A DNA stretch of 64,000 nucleotides from Vibrio sp. 99-70-13A1 (lineage in GTDB: Bacteria; Pseudomonadota; Gammaproteobacteria; Enterobacterales; Vibrionaceae), in the NCBI RefSeq assembly GCF_013114625.1, contig NZ_VTXD01000002.1:307712-371711 (forward strand), read 5' to 3'. Of the stretch, positions 1 through 8,228 are shown piece by piece; the first letter of the stretch is position 1, and the number at the start of each line of letters is the position of its first letter. The translations under genes and the position numbers were made by a program. The notes beneath the pieces were generated by a model that worked only from the letters and a program-made list of their open reading frames with translations, ran no database searches and was not told the DNA's origin.

Positions 1-639
1 AGAACGGTAGTTGCATTCTTGGTACGTTCGATTGATAAAATCATTGAATGTGACTGGAAAAGTATTGAATCGCCTCCAGTAACTGTTGGGACAAATGTTT
101 TTGTTACAGGGATCACTCGCTATAAAGATAACATTGTGCAAATGCTCGATGTTGAGCTTTTACTTTCTAAGATCTATCCCGAATACGAAGCCGCCCAAAT
201 CCCAATGTTAACGGATGTTGAGCGTGAACGATTAAAAGCGCTGAATATCTTATTAGTCGATGACTCTTCTATTGCTCGTAAACAGCTAAGCGATGCATTA
301 GATAGCATAAACATCCCGTATAAGATTTGTAATAACGGTCTAGATGCAATTGAGTTAATGAGACAAGAAGCGGCTCACAACACTCCAATCGAGTTACTCG
401 TGAGCGATATTGAAATGCCAGGATTAGATGGCTACGAACTTGCCTTTGAAGTTCAAAATGATCCCGCTTTGAATCAGTCGTACCGTATTTTACATACATC
501 TCTTTCAAGCGAAATATGTGTCGACAGAGCACAGCAAGTCGGCGCTCATGAAGCGTTAGAGAAGTTTAATGCAGGTGAATTAGTTGAAGCGATGCTAAGA
601 GGTGCAAAAAGCTTAGAAAACGCCTCGGTTACACACTAG
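1..639 (+). CDS. cheV: CheV-type chemotaxis coupling protein, 3' part only
   Basis: The reading frame is open to the left edge of the window, so the true start lies outside; an in-frame TTG at 19 is not a credible start. The visible N-terminal part is the end of a CheW-like domain (VRSIDKIIECDWKSIE). From about residue 75 there is a response-regulator receiver domain with LLVDDSS (phosphoacceptor neighbourhood), LLVSDIEMPGLDG carrying the likely phosphorylated Asp, and a conserved HTS/K-type end. CheW plus REC in this order defines CheV, which couples chemoreceptors to CheA and may buffer phosphate for adaptation. A strong terminator follows at 760-786. The family call is firm; which of the several Vibrio CheV paralogs this is cannot be told. 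Confidence 0.9.
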   Translation, partial: RTVVAFLVRSIDKIIECDWKSIESPPVTVGTNVFVTGITRYKDNIVQMLDVELLLSKIYPEYEAAQIPMLTDVERERLKALNILLVDDSSIARKQLSDALDSINIPYKICNNGLDAIELMRQEAAHNTPIELLVSDIEMPGLDGYELAFEVQNDPALNQSYRILHTSLSSEICVDRAQQVGAHEALEKFNAGELVEAMLRGAKSLENASVTH

Positions 640-699
640 CGATTACTGGCTTTTAAGATGGTAAACGTTAAGTAAGTTAGATGGCTAATAAACTAAGTA

Positions 700-739
700 C
701 GCTAAAACGCTAAAACGCTAAAACGCTAAAACGCTAAAA
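700..739. repeat. Five tandem copies of an 8-bp unit
   Basis: The unit CGCTAAAA is repeated exactly five times without interruption between the cheV stop codon and its terminator. It is non-coding and is one of several short tandem arrays in this window that sit beside gene 3' ends. Confidence 0.95.
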
Positions 740-759
740 ATTTTATACAAAGACTTTAT

Positions 760-786
760 ACGGTACCTATTTAGGTACCGTTTTTT
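760..786 (+). terminator. Intrinsic terminator of cheV
   Basis: A 10-bp perfect stem (ACGGTACCTA pairing with TAGGTACCGT, loop of two T) is followed by a T run at 781-786. The stem is symmetric, so it may also serve the convergent gene that ends at 800. Confidence 0.9.
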
Positions 787-799
787 GTTCATAATTACC

Positions 800-1336
800 C
801 TACTTCTTAGGCATAGAGTAACTTTTACTCACAAACTCTACTTCTTCAACTTGATGTATGTGGTTAGTAAGAGATGCCAAAGCATAAAGGGTATTCACGA
901 TTAAATTCGAATATTTGAATAAGATAGGCGCAGGTGACTTTTTACCTGAATGCTCAATACTCACTAATGCACGAACCACCTTTTTAGCTTGGCAACGAGC
1001 TAAATGCAATTCACTCGACACTTCATGCCCGCCAGGCAGCACAAAGCCTTTAAACCCGCCTTCTAATTGGTCTCTAATACTATGGTAATCAGCTTTCAGC
1101 TCATCTAATTCGAGTTCAGTGATCGCAAGCTTTCCTCTAACCGAACCATTCAAATGATAAATATTTGGCTGCAAACGCTCTAAAACATCTCGAACTCTTT
1201 CATCCAATAGCATGGTTAGCACTCGCCCGACTCGGCAACATAATTCATCAGATAAGATTTCAAAGTCACAGATAGGACTGTCTTCATAAATGAACGGGTA
1301 ACAAAACTCATCCCAATCGCGACTCACAGGTTTCAT
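800..1336 (-). CDS. Divergent PduO-type cobalamin adenosyltransferase-like protein
   Basis: A 178-residue helical protein. The stretch FVLPGGHEVSSELHLARCQ resembles the hallmark segment of PduO-type ATP:cob(I)alamin adenosyltransferases, which attach an adenosyl group to corrinoids. The usual arginine-rich follow-up (RRAE-like) is replaced here by QAKKVVRAL, so the catalytic Arg/Glu set looks incomplete. The N-terminal glycine/threonine-rich ATP loop of typical PduO proteins is also missing: the protein starts MKPVSRDWDEF and goes straight into helices. It may be a degenerate or repurposed relative. It is a single gene between cheV (convergent) and the heme operon, and it shows no link to B12 genes in this window. 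The fold family is fairly sure; enzymatic activity is doubtful. Confidence 0.6.
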   Translation of the reverse strand: MKPVSRDWDEFCYPFIYEDSPICDFEILSDELCCRVGRVLTMLLDERVRDVLERLQPNIYHLNGSVRGKLAITELELDELKADYHSIRDQLEGGFKGFVLPGGHEVSSELHLARCQAKKVVRALVSIEHSGKKSPAPILFKYSNLIVNTLYALASLTNHIHQVEEVEFVSKSYSMPKK

Positions 1337-1391
1337 ACAACAGCCTTAATTACTCAATAAATACTTTTGATTATTGAGGCGTAATATAGCA

Positions 1392-1415
1392 AAAAGCCCT
1401 CAATACTGAAGGCTT
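1392..1415 (-). terminator. Intrinsic terminator downstream of hutZ
   Basis: Read on the minus strand, an AAAGCC...GGCTTT hairpin (AAAGCCTTCAGTATTGAGG then GCTTTTTG) is followed by T residues. It lies about 120 bp after the hutZ stop. A weaker hairpin (ATAACG/CGTTAT) at about 1508-1525 lies closer to the gene. Confidence 0.7.
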
Positions 1416-1536
1416 TAAGTTTTACTCTGTCGTTAATTATCCAATAGCTAAAACAATAACTCATTCACCTATAGATAATTAATCATCAACTATTTACTAG
1501 AACGCTAAGATAACGAGCCCGTTATTAAGCTCTTAA

Positions 1537-2067
1537 TTATTCGTTCGATACTTTTTTGTGACCTTCTTGCAGGTGAACAAAGTCTACTAAATCATCACCT
1601 GACACTTGGTAGGCTTGACCGAAACCTTTCACGAACAAACCATTTTCAGCTTTTAGGTTGAAGAGAACAAAATCTTCAAGCTGGCTTAGCCCATCGATAA
1701 TTTCGCCAAAACGTTCGCCTAACTGAGCCACAACTTGCAGCCAAAGTTCAGAGTCACGTTCAACCACACTGGCAACCGCATCAAATGTTAAACGTTTACG
1801 AGCAAACAGCTGTTTTGCACTTTCTTCATCTTCAATCATCATTAACGAAACTTGAGGGTTAGCTTCAAGATTACGTGCATGGCGAGCAATTTTAGAAATC
1901 AGTACGAAGTAGCCTTCTTGATTTTGGACAAATGGCGCATAGCTAACATTTGGGCGACCTTCTTCATCAACGGTTGCGAGTTGAATAGTGCGACGCTCTT
2001 GACGAAATTCTTTAATTTCTGGACCGAGTCGACCTTGAAGGCGCTCTTGTTTTACTTGCTGTTCCAT
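1537..2067 (-). CDS. hutZ: Heme utilization protein HutZ (heme-degrading, FMN-binding-like split-barrel)
   Basis: A 176-residue protein of the pyridoxamine-5'-phosphate-oxidase-like split-barrel family. The segments QERRTIQLATVDEEGRPNVSYAPF and YFVLISKIARHARNLEANPQVSLMMIEDE are typical of HutZ/HugZ. In Vibrio cholerae HutZ binds and degrades heme in the cytoplasm, freeing iron. It is the last gene of the minus-strand hutW-hutX-hutZ operon, 77 bp after hutX, and is followed by a terminator. The start at 2067 is preceded by a purine-rich AGGGATTAGAAA stretch. Identification rests on sequence and on the canonical neighbourhood. Confidence 0.95.
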   Translation of the reverse strand: MEQQVKQERLQGRLGPEIKEFRQERRTIQLATVDEEGRPNVSYAPFVQNQEGYFVLISKIARHARNLEANPQVSLMMIEDEESAKQLFARKRLTFDAVASVVERDSELWLQVVAQLGERFGEIIDGLSQLEDFVLFNLKAENGLFVKGFGQAYQVSGDDLVDFVHLQEGHKKVSNE

Positions 2068-2144
2068 TTTCTAATCCCTATTTGAATATAACTTTATGAT
2101 ATTTAATTATTATTGTTGTAACTATTAATTGGGGCTGAACCAAT

Positions 2145-2702
2145 TTATTGATACTGAGCTTGCATCGCTTTAAAGCGTTCAACTTGCTCTTCGATCAACT
2201 CTCTTTTTTCATTTCGACCCAAGTAGATCTTAAATATGTTGTCACCAGACTCGCTGAAAAAGCCAAAGTAGTGACTTTCACGCCCCATAAATGGCTTACT
2301 CACCAAAGCAACTTTTTTTACGTTATCTAACTTTAGATGACCATGAAGTTCGCCTTCTTTACCCATCAAGTTGTAATAACCGCGCGCCACTTTTCCTTTA
2401 GGGAATGGGGCTTTCACTTCAAAAATCGAACCAAATGAGTGCATAATTGTGGTTACGGGTCCCCAGCCAACAAGCCCCTCAAGTACGCTTTGCGCTTGCT
2501 CACCATCAAGAATAGCGACCATTTCCTTAGGAAGTGCGCACACAACTTCAACCTCTGTTACTTCAAGTTGAGTCGCAATCGCGGCAGGTAGCAATTTAGG
2601 GTCTTGTTCTAAAACTTCTGCAACACGCTGAGCAAGCGTAACGTGACGAGTAGACGTAGCTGTGTTCGATTCTTCAATTTGAGTTTCTGTTAAATTTGTC
2701 AT
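2145..2702 (-). CDS. hutX: Heme carrier protein HutX
   Basis: A 185-residue cytosolic protein of the HutX/HugX/ChuX family, which binds heme and passes it to HutZ. The recognisable core is SVLEGLVGWGPVTTIMHSFGSIFEVKAPFPKG followed by GYYNLMGKEGELHGHLKLDNV, where the His residues are candidate heme contacts. The N-terminal 25 residues are polar and not conserved in my recollection. It lies only 3 bp downstream of the hutW stop codon and upstream of hutZ, so the three genes are surely co-transcribed. Regulation is expected to be by Fur from the shared site near 4180. Confidence 0.93.
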   Translation of the reverse strand: MTNLTETQIEESNTATSTRHVTLAQRVAEVLEQDPKLLPAAIATQLEVTEVEVVCALPKEMVAILDGEQAQSVLEGLVGWGPVTTIMHSFGSIFEVKAPFPKGKVARGYYNLMGKEGELHGHLKLDNVKKVALVSKPFMGRESHYFGFFSESGDNIFKIYLGRNEKRELIEEQVERFKAMQAQYQ

Positions 2703-2705
2703 GTA

Positions 2706-4091
2706 TTAATGTCCGTTTACTGCATGTTTATGTTGTGGTGTTTCTTGTAATGAACTCTCTGAATTCAAGATATGAATAGCGGCTTGAGCCAAGCTTACTG
2801 ACCAGAAACTGCCTGCGACTGTCAGTACAAGGTAATCATCAGACAGCTCAACTAAACCATTCTCTTCCCATAATTGGAATAGAGGCTTCAAGTAATCGAA
2901 GCTATCTTTGCCTTCGAATGCAGGAAGTGCACTGCGGCGAATAATTCCGGAATCAAAGCCAGCTTTTAGTGATGAAAACAGTGATTCAAAATCACTTTGA
3001 CGCATCATCATGGCAAGAGGATGTTCGCCTTTATTCATCAACTCCATGTATTTATCTAGAGAGCGATGTTGCATGAAACTGAACCCACCAATATTGCCAC
3101 CAGCACCGCAACCCACGGGCATAACTTCCGCGTAAGTTTTGGCTAAGCTGTTGTATAGGCTGCGCTCACGGTTATCTCTTGCCCAGTGATTCACACTTAG
3201 CTGTTTTACGTGATGTTTATTCATAAACTCCACGCCCGCCTGATACATACTGGCTTTTTCTGGCGTAGTAGCAGGAGGCGGCACTTTGCCTTTTTCAACT
3301 AAATTAAGCATAGGTGCACTTCCACCAACAATCAGTTGGTAAAGGTCAATACCATGCGCGCCCGTTGACATGAAATCTTCTAAGTCTTGGTTGAACACAT
3401 CCAATGTTTGGTGCGGAAGACCATAAAGAAGATCCAAAATGATCGGTGCTTGCTGTGTTTGACTCAAACTACTAATACGGTCAAGCACAACTTCTCGGTC
3501 ATCCAAGCGTTTTGCACTTCGTCTCACTTGGGTATTGAAGCTTTGGATTCCAAACGAGAAACGGTTGAATCCACCTTCTAAAGATCGGTCAAACATTTCA
3601 TCACTGAACCGATTAATACGTCCTTCTAGAGTGATTTCAGCGTCTGTCGCTAACGGGAATAAGTCATGAATAGCCTTGCCTAAAAGCTCAATTTGCTTCG
3701 CGGATAAATCCGTTGGCGTACCGCCTCCAATATACACAGCATGAAAAATTCCAGATTGAGCCCAAGGCGTTTGCGCTTTCATCTTTAACTCTTTCATTAA
3801 CGCTTCGAAGTACTCATCGACTAGCTTTCGGCTAGCTGCATTTTGGAAGAAGTTACAGAATGTGCAGCGAACACGACAAAAAGGAACATGAACGTACAAA
3901 CAGCGTTTATCGGTTTTTTTCCCTTCTGACTGGAGCAAATCATTGAAAATCAAAGGCTGCTGGTCGGGCATGACAGGAGTAGCTGCCCCGCCTGCGTGTG
4001 CCGAGTGCTTTTTCGCAAAGGCAAATCTAAGTGGATCTGGACTAGAAACACCAACGATAGATTCGTCAAATTTATAAATATCAAGACTCAT
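2706..4091 (-). CDS. hutW: Radical SAM heme utilization protein HutW
   Basis: A 461-residue protein related to oxygen-independent coproporphyrinogen oxidase HemN and to the anaerobic heme-cleaving ChuW. The radical-SAM iron-sulfur motif CRVRCTFC lies at about residues 72-79, followed by YIGGGTPT, which contributes to SAM binding. ChuW/HutW enzymes open heme with methylation under anaerobic conditions to give a linear tetrapyrrole and free iron, complementing aerobic HutZ chemistry. It is the first gene of hutWXZ, divergent from tonB across 162 bp that contain a Fur-box-like sequence. The family call is secure; the anaerobic role is inherited from studied homologs. Confidence 0.93.
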   Translation of the reverse strand: MSLDIYKFDESIVGVSSPDPLRFAFAKKHSAHAGGAATPVMPDQQPLIFNDLLQSEGKKTDKRCLYVHVPFCRVRCTFCNFFQNAASRKLVDEYFEALMKELKMKAQTPWAQSGIFHAVYIGGGTPTDLSAKQIELLGKAIHDLFPLATDAEITLEGRINRFSDEMFDRSLEGGFNRFSFGIQSFNTQVRRSAKRLDDREVVLDRISSLSQTQQAPIILDLLYGLPHQTLDVFNQDLEDFMSTGAHGIDLYQLIVGGSAPMLNLVEKGKVPPPATTPEKASMYQAGVEFMNKHHVKQLSVNHWARDNRERSLYNSLAKTYAEVMPVGCGAGGNIGGFSFMQHRSLDKYMELMNKGEHPLAMMMRQSDFESLFSSLKAGFDSGIIRRSALPAFEGKDSFDYLKPLFQLWEENGLVELSDDYLVLTVAGSFWSVSLAQAAIHILNSESSLQETPQHKHAVNGH

Positions 4092-4168
4092 ATAATCTCT
4101 CTAAACGCTTATCGAACAAAGTCTGGAAGACTGTTCGCTAAAATCTGAGTAAATGATAAATAGACGCA

Positions 4169-4190
4169 AATGATAATGCAATTGATAATT
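4169..4190. promoter_or_regulatory. Fur-box-like operator between hutW and tonB
   Basis: The sequence AATGATAATGCAATTGATAATT contains two GATAAT hexamers in direct orientation with flanking AAT/ATT symmetry, close to the Vibrio Fur consensus of repeated GATAAT blocks. A further TGATAATC lies at 4211-4218. The site sits in the middle of the divergent hutW/tonB promoter region, where iron-loaded Fur would silence both operons. Confidence 0.75.
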
Positions 4191-4253
4191 GATCTTATTT
4201 GCATTGTGAGTGATAATCTTGGCTGATTTCAGTTAAGGTTTTAAGGGTTCAGT

Positions 4254-5090
4254 GTGAATATACCTAGGTATGTCATTGCAGGTAGTGCTTCATTAGCTAT
4301 CCATGTAGCCATTTTATTTGTTGCTCAAGAAAGCAAATTATTTGCGATGCCAGCTGGTACCAATTCGACGACCGTGTCTATTAACTTTGTGCCATCTGCT
4401 GCTGCGAAGCCTTCCTCTAAAGCAGATCCAATCTCCGAGCCTGTGACAGAAACAGCAGAAGTCTACCCAGACCCTATTCCTGAAGTTGCTGAGCCAATCA
4501 CAGAAGTTGCAGAGCTAGAACCAGTAGTTAAACCAGAACCGATAACAAAAAAGAAAATAGATAAGGCATCACCACGTAAAGAAGTAGTGAAGAAAAAGCC
4601 TGTATCACAGTCTAAACCTAAGCAGCCTAAGAAAACTCAACCTGTGGCTAAAAAGACAACCAAGAAACCGGTTGCTGAAAAGAAAGTAACTCAGACAAAA
4701 GATGTTGAGAAAAAGGTTGCGAAACAAAAAACTGAAAAAGCAGTCAATGACACTCCTCAGCAAGAAGCTAGCGAAGTTATTGCCAATAGAGGCGTCTCAA
4801 CCCAAGAGCCGACTTTAATACAAAAACCAGCATTTTCCTCTCGACCAACGCCTCCGAAATACCCACGAAAAGCCAGAAGACGTGGTGTTCAAGGTGTCGC
4901 AACTTACGAGATATGGATAGATGAAGACGGCAAACAAATTAAGCAGGCATTAGTCAGCTCTTCTGGAGCACTTATGCTCGACAAGGCAGCATTAGACGCT
5001 GTTAAACAATGGAAATTTTCACCTCATACAGTAAACGGAAGGGCCATTGCTCACCGTGTACAAATACCTGTTCGTTTTAGATTGGATTAA
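4254..5090 (+). CDS. tonB: Energy transducer TonB
   Basis: A 278-residue TonB. The N-terminal signal anchor (about residues 5-25) is followed by a long Pro/Glu then Lys/Pro/Val-rich periplasmic spacer (about 60-165). The C-terminal TonB domain has PPKYPRKARRRGVQGVATYE and a closing WKFSPHTVNGRA...VPVRF-type strand. It transmits proton-motive force from ExbB/ExbD to outer-membrane heme and siderophore receptors. The start is GTG at 4254, preceded by AAGGGTTC. exbB begins 2 bp after the stop. No outer-membrane heme receptor gene occurs in this window, so the receptor must be encoded elsewhere. Confidence 0.95.
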   Translation: MNIPRYVIAGSASLAIHVAILFVAQESKLFAMPAGTNSTTVSINFVPSAAAKPSSKADPISEPVTETAEVYPDPIPEVAEPITEVAELEPVVKPEPITKKKIDKASPRKEVVKKKPVSQSKPKQPKKTQPVAKKTTKKPVAEKKVTQTKDVEKKVAKQKTEKAVNDTPQQEASEVIANRGVSTQEPTLIQKPAFSSRPTPPKYPRKARRRGVQGVATYEIWIDEDGKQIKQALVSSSGALMLDKAALDAVKQWKFSPHTVNGRAIAHRVQIPVRFRLD

Positions 5091-5092
5091 TC

Positions 5093-5857
5093 ATGCAACA
5101 AATTAATTATTTACAAGATCAGCTCGGCTTGATGACATGGCCACTTCTTATCTGCTCTGCATTAACGGCAATGATCATCGCCGAACGCATCTTTCAGGTT
5201 GTGCTCAGCATTGGAGTTGGTAGAAGCGCTATACGTAAAGAATTAAACAATATTTCGCCAACAAATAGTAAAGATCTTGAACAATTAGCTCTAGCACTTT
5301 CCCCAAAGCGCCCTCTGCTCTACAAAGGCGTGGCAATGTTACTAGCCCACCATTCATTTTCTAAAAGCCTGCGTGAAGATGCTGCTGGTATTTGGTTACA
5401 AGAAAAGCGCCATCAACTGCACGCGGGCTTAAGGTTACTTGGTTTAATTGGTGTGTTAAGCCCACTGATCGGCTTATTAGGTACAGTGCTTGGGCTCATT
5501 GAGATGTTTAAAGGCGTTGCAGCTTCAACGGGTAGCATTACCCCAAATGATCTTGCAGATGGTTTAGGGCTGGCAATGAGAACAACAGCAGCAGGCTTAA
5601 TGATTGCACTCCCTGCAATTGCTGGAGCGCAATTACTTGGTCTTTGGGCTGATAGGGTCGTCGCAAAGCTGGAGCACACTCTGAACTACGTGAACGTTTG
5701 GCTTGAAGGCATGACAATTCAACAACCACAAACTCTAGAAATTAACTCATACAAGGGCTCTAACGATAACTCAAGTCATCGCCAAAACTCATCAGATACG
5801 ACTAAACCTAACGCTTCCTCCGATATAGACAATGCATCAAGTGCGAGCTACTCATGA
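5093..5857 (+). CDS. exbB: TonB-system proton channel subunit ExbB
   Basis: A 254-residue member of the MotA/TolQ/ExbB family. One transmembrane segment lies near the N-terminus (TWPLLICSALTAMIIAERIF). Two lie in the second half: LGLIGVLSPLIGLLGTVLG and GLAMRTTAAGLMIALPAIAG, the latter carrying the conserved Thr/Ala channel signature. It forms the proton-conducting channel with ExbD that powers TonB. The last 45 residues are Ser/Asn/Asp-rich and look unstructured, longer than in many ExbB proteins. The stop overlaps the exbD start by 4 bp (ATGA), implying translational coupling. Confidence 0.95.
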   Translation: MQQINYLQDQLGLMTWPLLICSALTAMIIAERIFQVVLSIGVGRSAIRKELNNISPTNSKDLEQLALALSPKRPLLYKGVAMLLAHHSFSKSLREDAAGIWLQEKRHQLHAGLRLLGLIGVLSPLIGLLGTVLGLIEMFKGVAASTGSITPNDLADGLGLAMRTTAAGLMIALPAIAGAQLLGLWADRVVAKLEHTLNYVNVWLEGMTIQQPQTLEINSYKGSNDNSSHRQNSSDTTKPNASSDIDNASSASYS

Positions 5858-6267
5858 TCAAGGTATCTCAAACACAATCCCCTTCAAGCTTGATGCCCGA
5901 TTTAACACCATTGCTAGACATTATTTTTATCGTAATGGTGTTTCTGCTGCTAACAGCATCTGTGAAATTAGAGTCGCTTGAAGTCGATTTACCAAGCACA
6001 GATACCGCAAGCGTGTCAGAAGTCGATAATAAATCTCTGACTATCAATATCTTAGATCAAGAACCTTATTGGGCAATTGATGGAAAAGAATACATTGATT
6101 GGGAAAACTTCAAACTTGCGCTTATTGAAATCACGACATCAAACAGTAAACAACCTGTTGTCATTGCCGCAGATAAAACAGCTGATGTACAAAACCTTGT
6201 GAAGTTGCTGTCTTTCCTCCAAGAGAATGGTATCGCAGCCACTCAACTATTAACTGAAAATAACTAA
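5854..6267 (+). CDS. exbD: TonB-system subunit ExbD
   Basis: A 137-residue ExbD/TolR protein. A single transmembrane helix at about residues 18-40 starts with the essential Asp of PDLTPLLDIIFIVMVFLLLT, the protonatable residue of the channel. The rest is a periplasmic domain ending in a QPVVIAADKTADVQNLVKLL segment typical of the family. It works with ExbB in the plasma membrane to energise TonB. It overlaps exbB by ATGA and is followed 41 bp later by hutB. Confidence 0.95.
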   Translation: MIKVSQTQSPSSLMPDLTPLLDIIFIVMVFLLLTASVKLESLEVDLPSTDTASVSEVDNKSLTINILDQEPYWAIDGKEYIDWENFKLALIEITTSNSKQPVVIAADKTADVQNLVKLLSFLQENGIAATQLLTENN

Positions 6268-6308
6268 AGCCTCACACAAATGTGTGACTCAATTTGATGA
6301 TATTAACT

Positions 6309-7181
6309 ATGAAAAAAGTAACGCTATTCAAGTCTACCTTTCAAACTTTGGCTATTACTGCCAGCCTTTTGGGAGCTGTTAACACAGTATCTGCAAATGA
6401 TTTAACGGATCAAAGAATCATAAGCGCGGGTAGCGCGGTAACAGAGCTAGTGATTGCACTGGATGCAACAGACAAATTAGTGGCAGTCGATGTGACCAGC
6501 CGCTTTCCTGAATCCAATGCACTCCCAAAGATTGGTTATCACCGCCAACTGTCTGCTGAAGGCTTAATTGCATTACAGCCAACCGTTATCATTGGTTCTG
6601 ATGAAATGGGACCCGATTCAGCGGTATCTCAATTAAAGTCAGCAAATGTTGACGTACAAATTGTCAATACAGAAGCAAGCGTCGACGGTTTACTTGATCG
6701 AATTGATCAAATTGCCAACTTAACAGGCAGCCGTGATAAAGCCGAAGCCGTGAAGAATAATGTTGCAGAACAAATTAACGCATTAGAAAGCAACCAAGTT
6801 GCACAAAAAGATGCAAAAACGGTTCTATTTTTACTATTGCATGAAGGTCGCCCGGCAAACGTAGCAGGTAAAGAAACAACCCCTAATGCAATTATTGAAC
6901 TTGCTGGCGGTATCAATCCAGCTTCAACATTAACGTCTTTCAAACCCTTATCGATGGAATCTATGGTTGAGATGCAACCCGATGTGATTCTAGTTAGTGG
7001 ACGCAGCTACAAGAAAATGGGTGGAGCAGACGCCATTCTTAAATCTTTACCTATGCTAGCTGCCACACCCGCTGGTATGAACAAACAGATTATTACAGTG
7101 GATGGCAGTGCCTTAGTTGGAGGCCTAGGATTGCGCAGCCTTTCTGAAGCTAAACGCCTTAACGCTCTGATTTATCCTTAA
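6309..7181 (+). CDS. hutB: Hemin ABC transporter periplasmic binding protein HutB
   Basis: A class III (BtuF/ChuT-like) substrate-binding protein. It has a Sec signal peptide (MKKVTLFKS...ALLGAVNTVSA-type, cleavage near residue 31), then QRIISAGSAVTELVIALDATDKLVAVD and LPKIGYHRQLSAEGLIALQPTVIIGS, which are hallmark strands of the heme-binding branch; the Tyr of GYHRQLS is a plausible heme ligand. It delivers heme from the outer-membrane receptor to HutCD. The frame is also open from an ATG at 6297, but MKK at 6309 gives a standard signal peptide; neither has a strong ribosome-binding site. Confidence 0.94.
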   Translation: MKKVTLFKSTFQTLAITASLLGAVNTVSANDLTDQRIISAGSAVTELVIALDATDKLVAVDVTSRFPESNALPKIGYHRQLSAEGLIALQPTVIIGSDEMGPDSAVSQLKSANVDVQIVNTEASVDGLLDRIDQIANLTGSRDKAEAVKNNVAEQINALESNQVAQKDAKTVLFLLLHEGRPANVAGKETTPNAIIELAGGINPASTLTSFKPLSMESMVEMQPDVILVSGRSYKKMGGADAILKSLPMLAATPAGMNKQIITVDGSALVGGLGLRSLSEAKRLNALIYP

Positions 7182-7190
7182 GGTTAAAAC

Positions 7191-8228
7191 ATGTTACTGA
7201 GAAAGATCCCCCTTAAAACATCAATGCTAATTTTAATCTCAGCACTTTGTTTTATTGCATTATCTTCGATTACTGTCGGCCCAATGAATATCACCATTAC
7301 TGATAGTGCATTAAGCTTGTTTAATCCAAGTAATGATTTAGCACCACACATCAACTTAGTCATTCAAGAGATTCGTCTCCCGAGGACCATTCTTTGTATG
7401 CTGATTGGCGCAATTCTGGCTTTATGTGGTGCGGTCATGCAGGGGTTATTTAGAAACCCCCTCGCAGAACCAGGGATCATTGGCGTTTCAGCCGGAGCGG
7501 CTTTAGGTGCCGCTTTAGCTATCGTTCTATTTTCGCAAATCTCAATGCAGTACCCAAGCTTTATGAATTTTGCAGCCGTTCCAGTTTTTGCTTTTCTTGG
7601 CGGAGCCCTTACCACTATGCTTGTCTATAAATTGGGCACCAGCAAATTTGGAACGTCGGTCACCATCATGTTACTTGCTGGTGTCGCAATCAGTGCTTTA
7701 TCGGGTGCAGGAATAGGCTTTCTGAATTTCATTGCTGATGACCAAATGCTACGTGACCTATCATTATGGTCAATGGGATCACTCGCTGGAGCTAAGTGGT
7801 CAGGCATTGCTTTAGCTGCAATAACATTGCTTGGATTGTTTATCTTATTTTATCGACATGCTATGTCTTTAAATGCCCTTCTTCTTGGTGAATCTGAAGC
7901 TCAACATTTGGGTATTCCGGTTCAAAGATTGAAACGTCAGCTTATTCTACTCACCGCAGCTGGCGTAGGCATCACTGTAAGCCTTTCTGGCATGATAGGT
8001 TTTATTGGGTTAGTTATTCCACATTTGAGCCGTATGCTTGCAGGACCCGACCACCGAACTCTTCTTCCCTTATCCGCTATATTAGGCGCTTTGCTGCTCA
8101 CGATTGCTGATATGTTTTCCCGTGTTGTACTTGCCCCTGCGGAACTTCCGGTTGGCATTGTTACCGCAATCATTGGTGCACCTTTCTTCCTTTATCTTCT
8201 ATTCCAACAAAAAGGGAGAATCCTATGA
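7191..8228 (+). CDS. hutC: Hemin ABC transporter permease HutC
   Basis: A 345-residue FecCD/BtuC-type permease with about ten hydrophobic segments. Diagnostic stretches are IRLPRTILCMLIGAILALCGAVMQG and RNPLAEPGIIGVSAGAALG, followed by VSLSGMIGFIGLVIPHLSRML, which contains the cytoplasmic coupling region for the ATPase. It forms the heme channel in the inner membrane as a dimer with HutD. It lies 9 bp after hutB and overlaps hutD by 4 bp. Confidence 0.95.
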   Translation: MLLRKIPLKTSMLILISALCFIALSSITVGPMNITITDSALSLFNPSNDLAPHINLVIQEIRLPRTILCMLIGAILALCGAVMQGLFRNPLAEPGIIGVSAGAALGAALAIVLFSQISMQYPSFMNFAAVPVFAFLGGALTTMLVYKLGTSKFGTSVTIMLLAGVAISALSGAGIGFLNFIADDQMLRDLSLWSMGSLAGAKWSGIALAAITLLGLFILFYRHAMSLNALLLGESEAQHLGIPVQRLKRQLILLTAAGVGITVSLSGMIGFIGLVIPHLSRMLAGPDHRTLLPLSAILGALLLTIADMFSRVVLAPAELPVGIVTAIIGAPFFLYLLFQQKGRIL

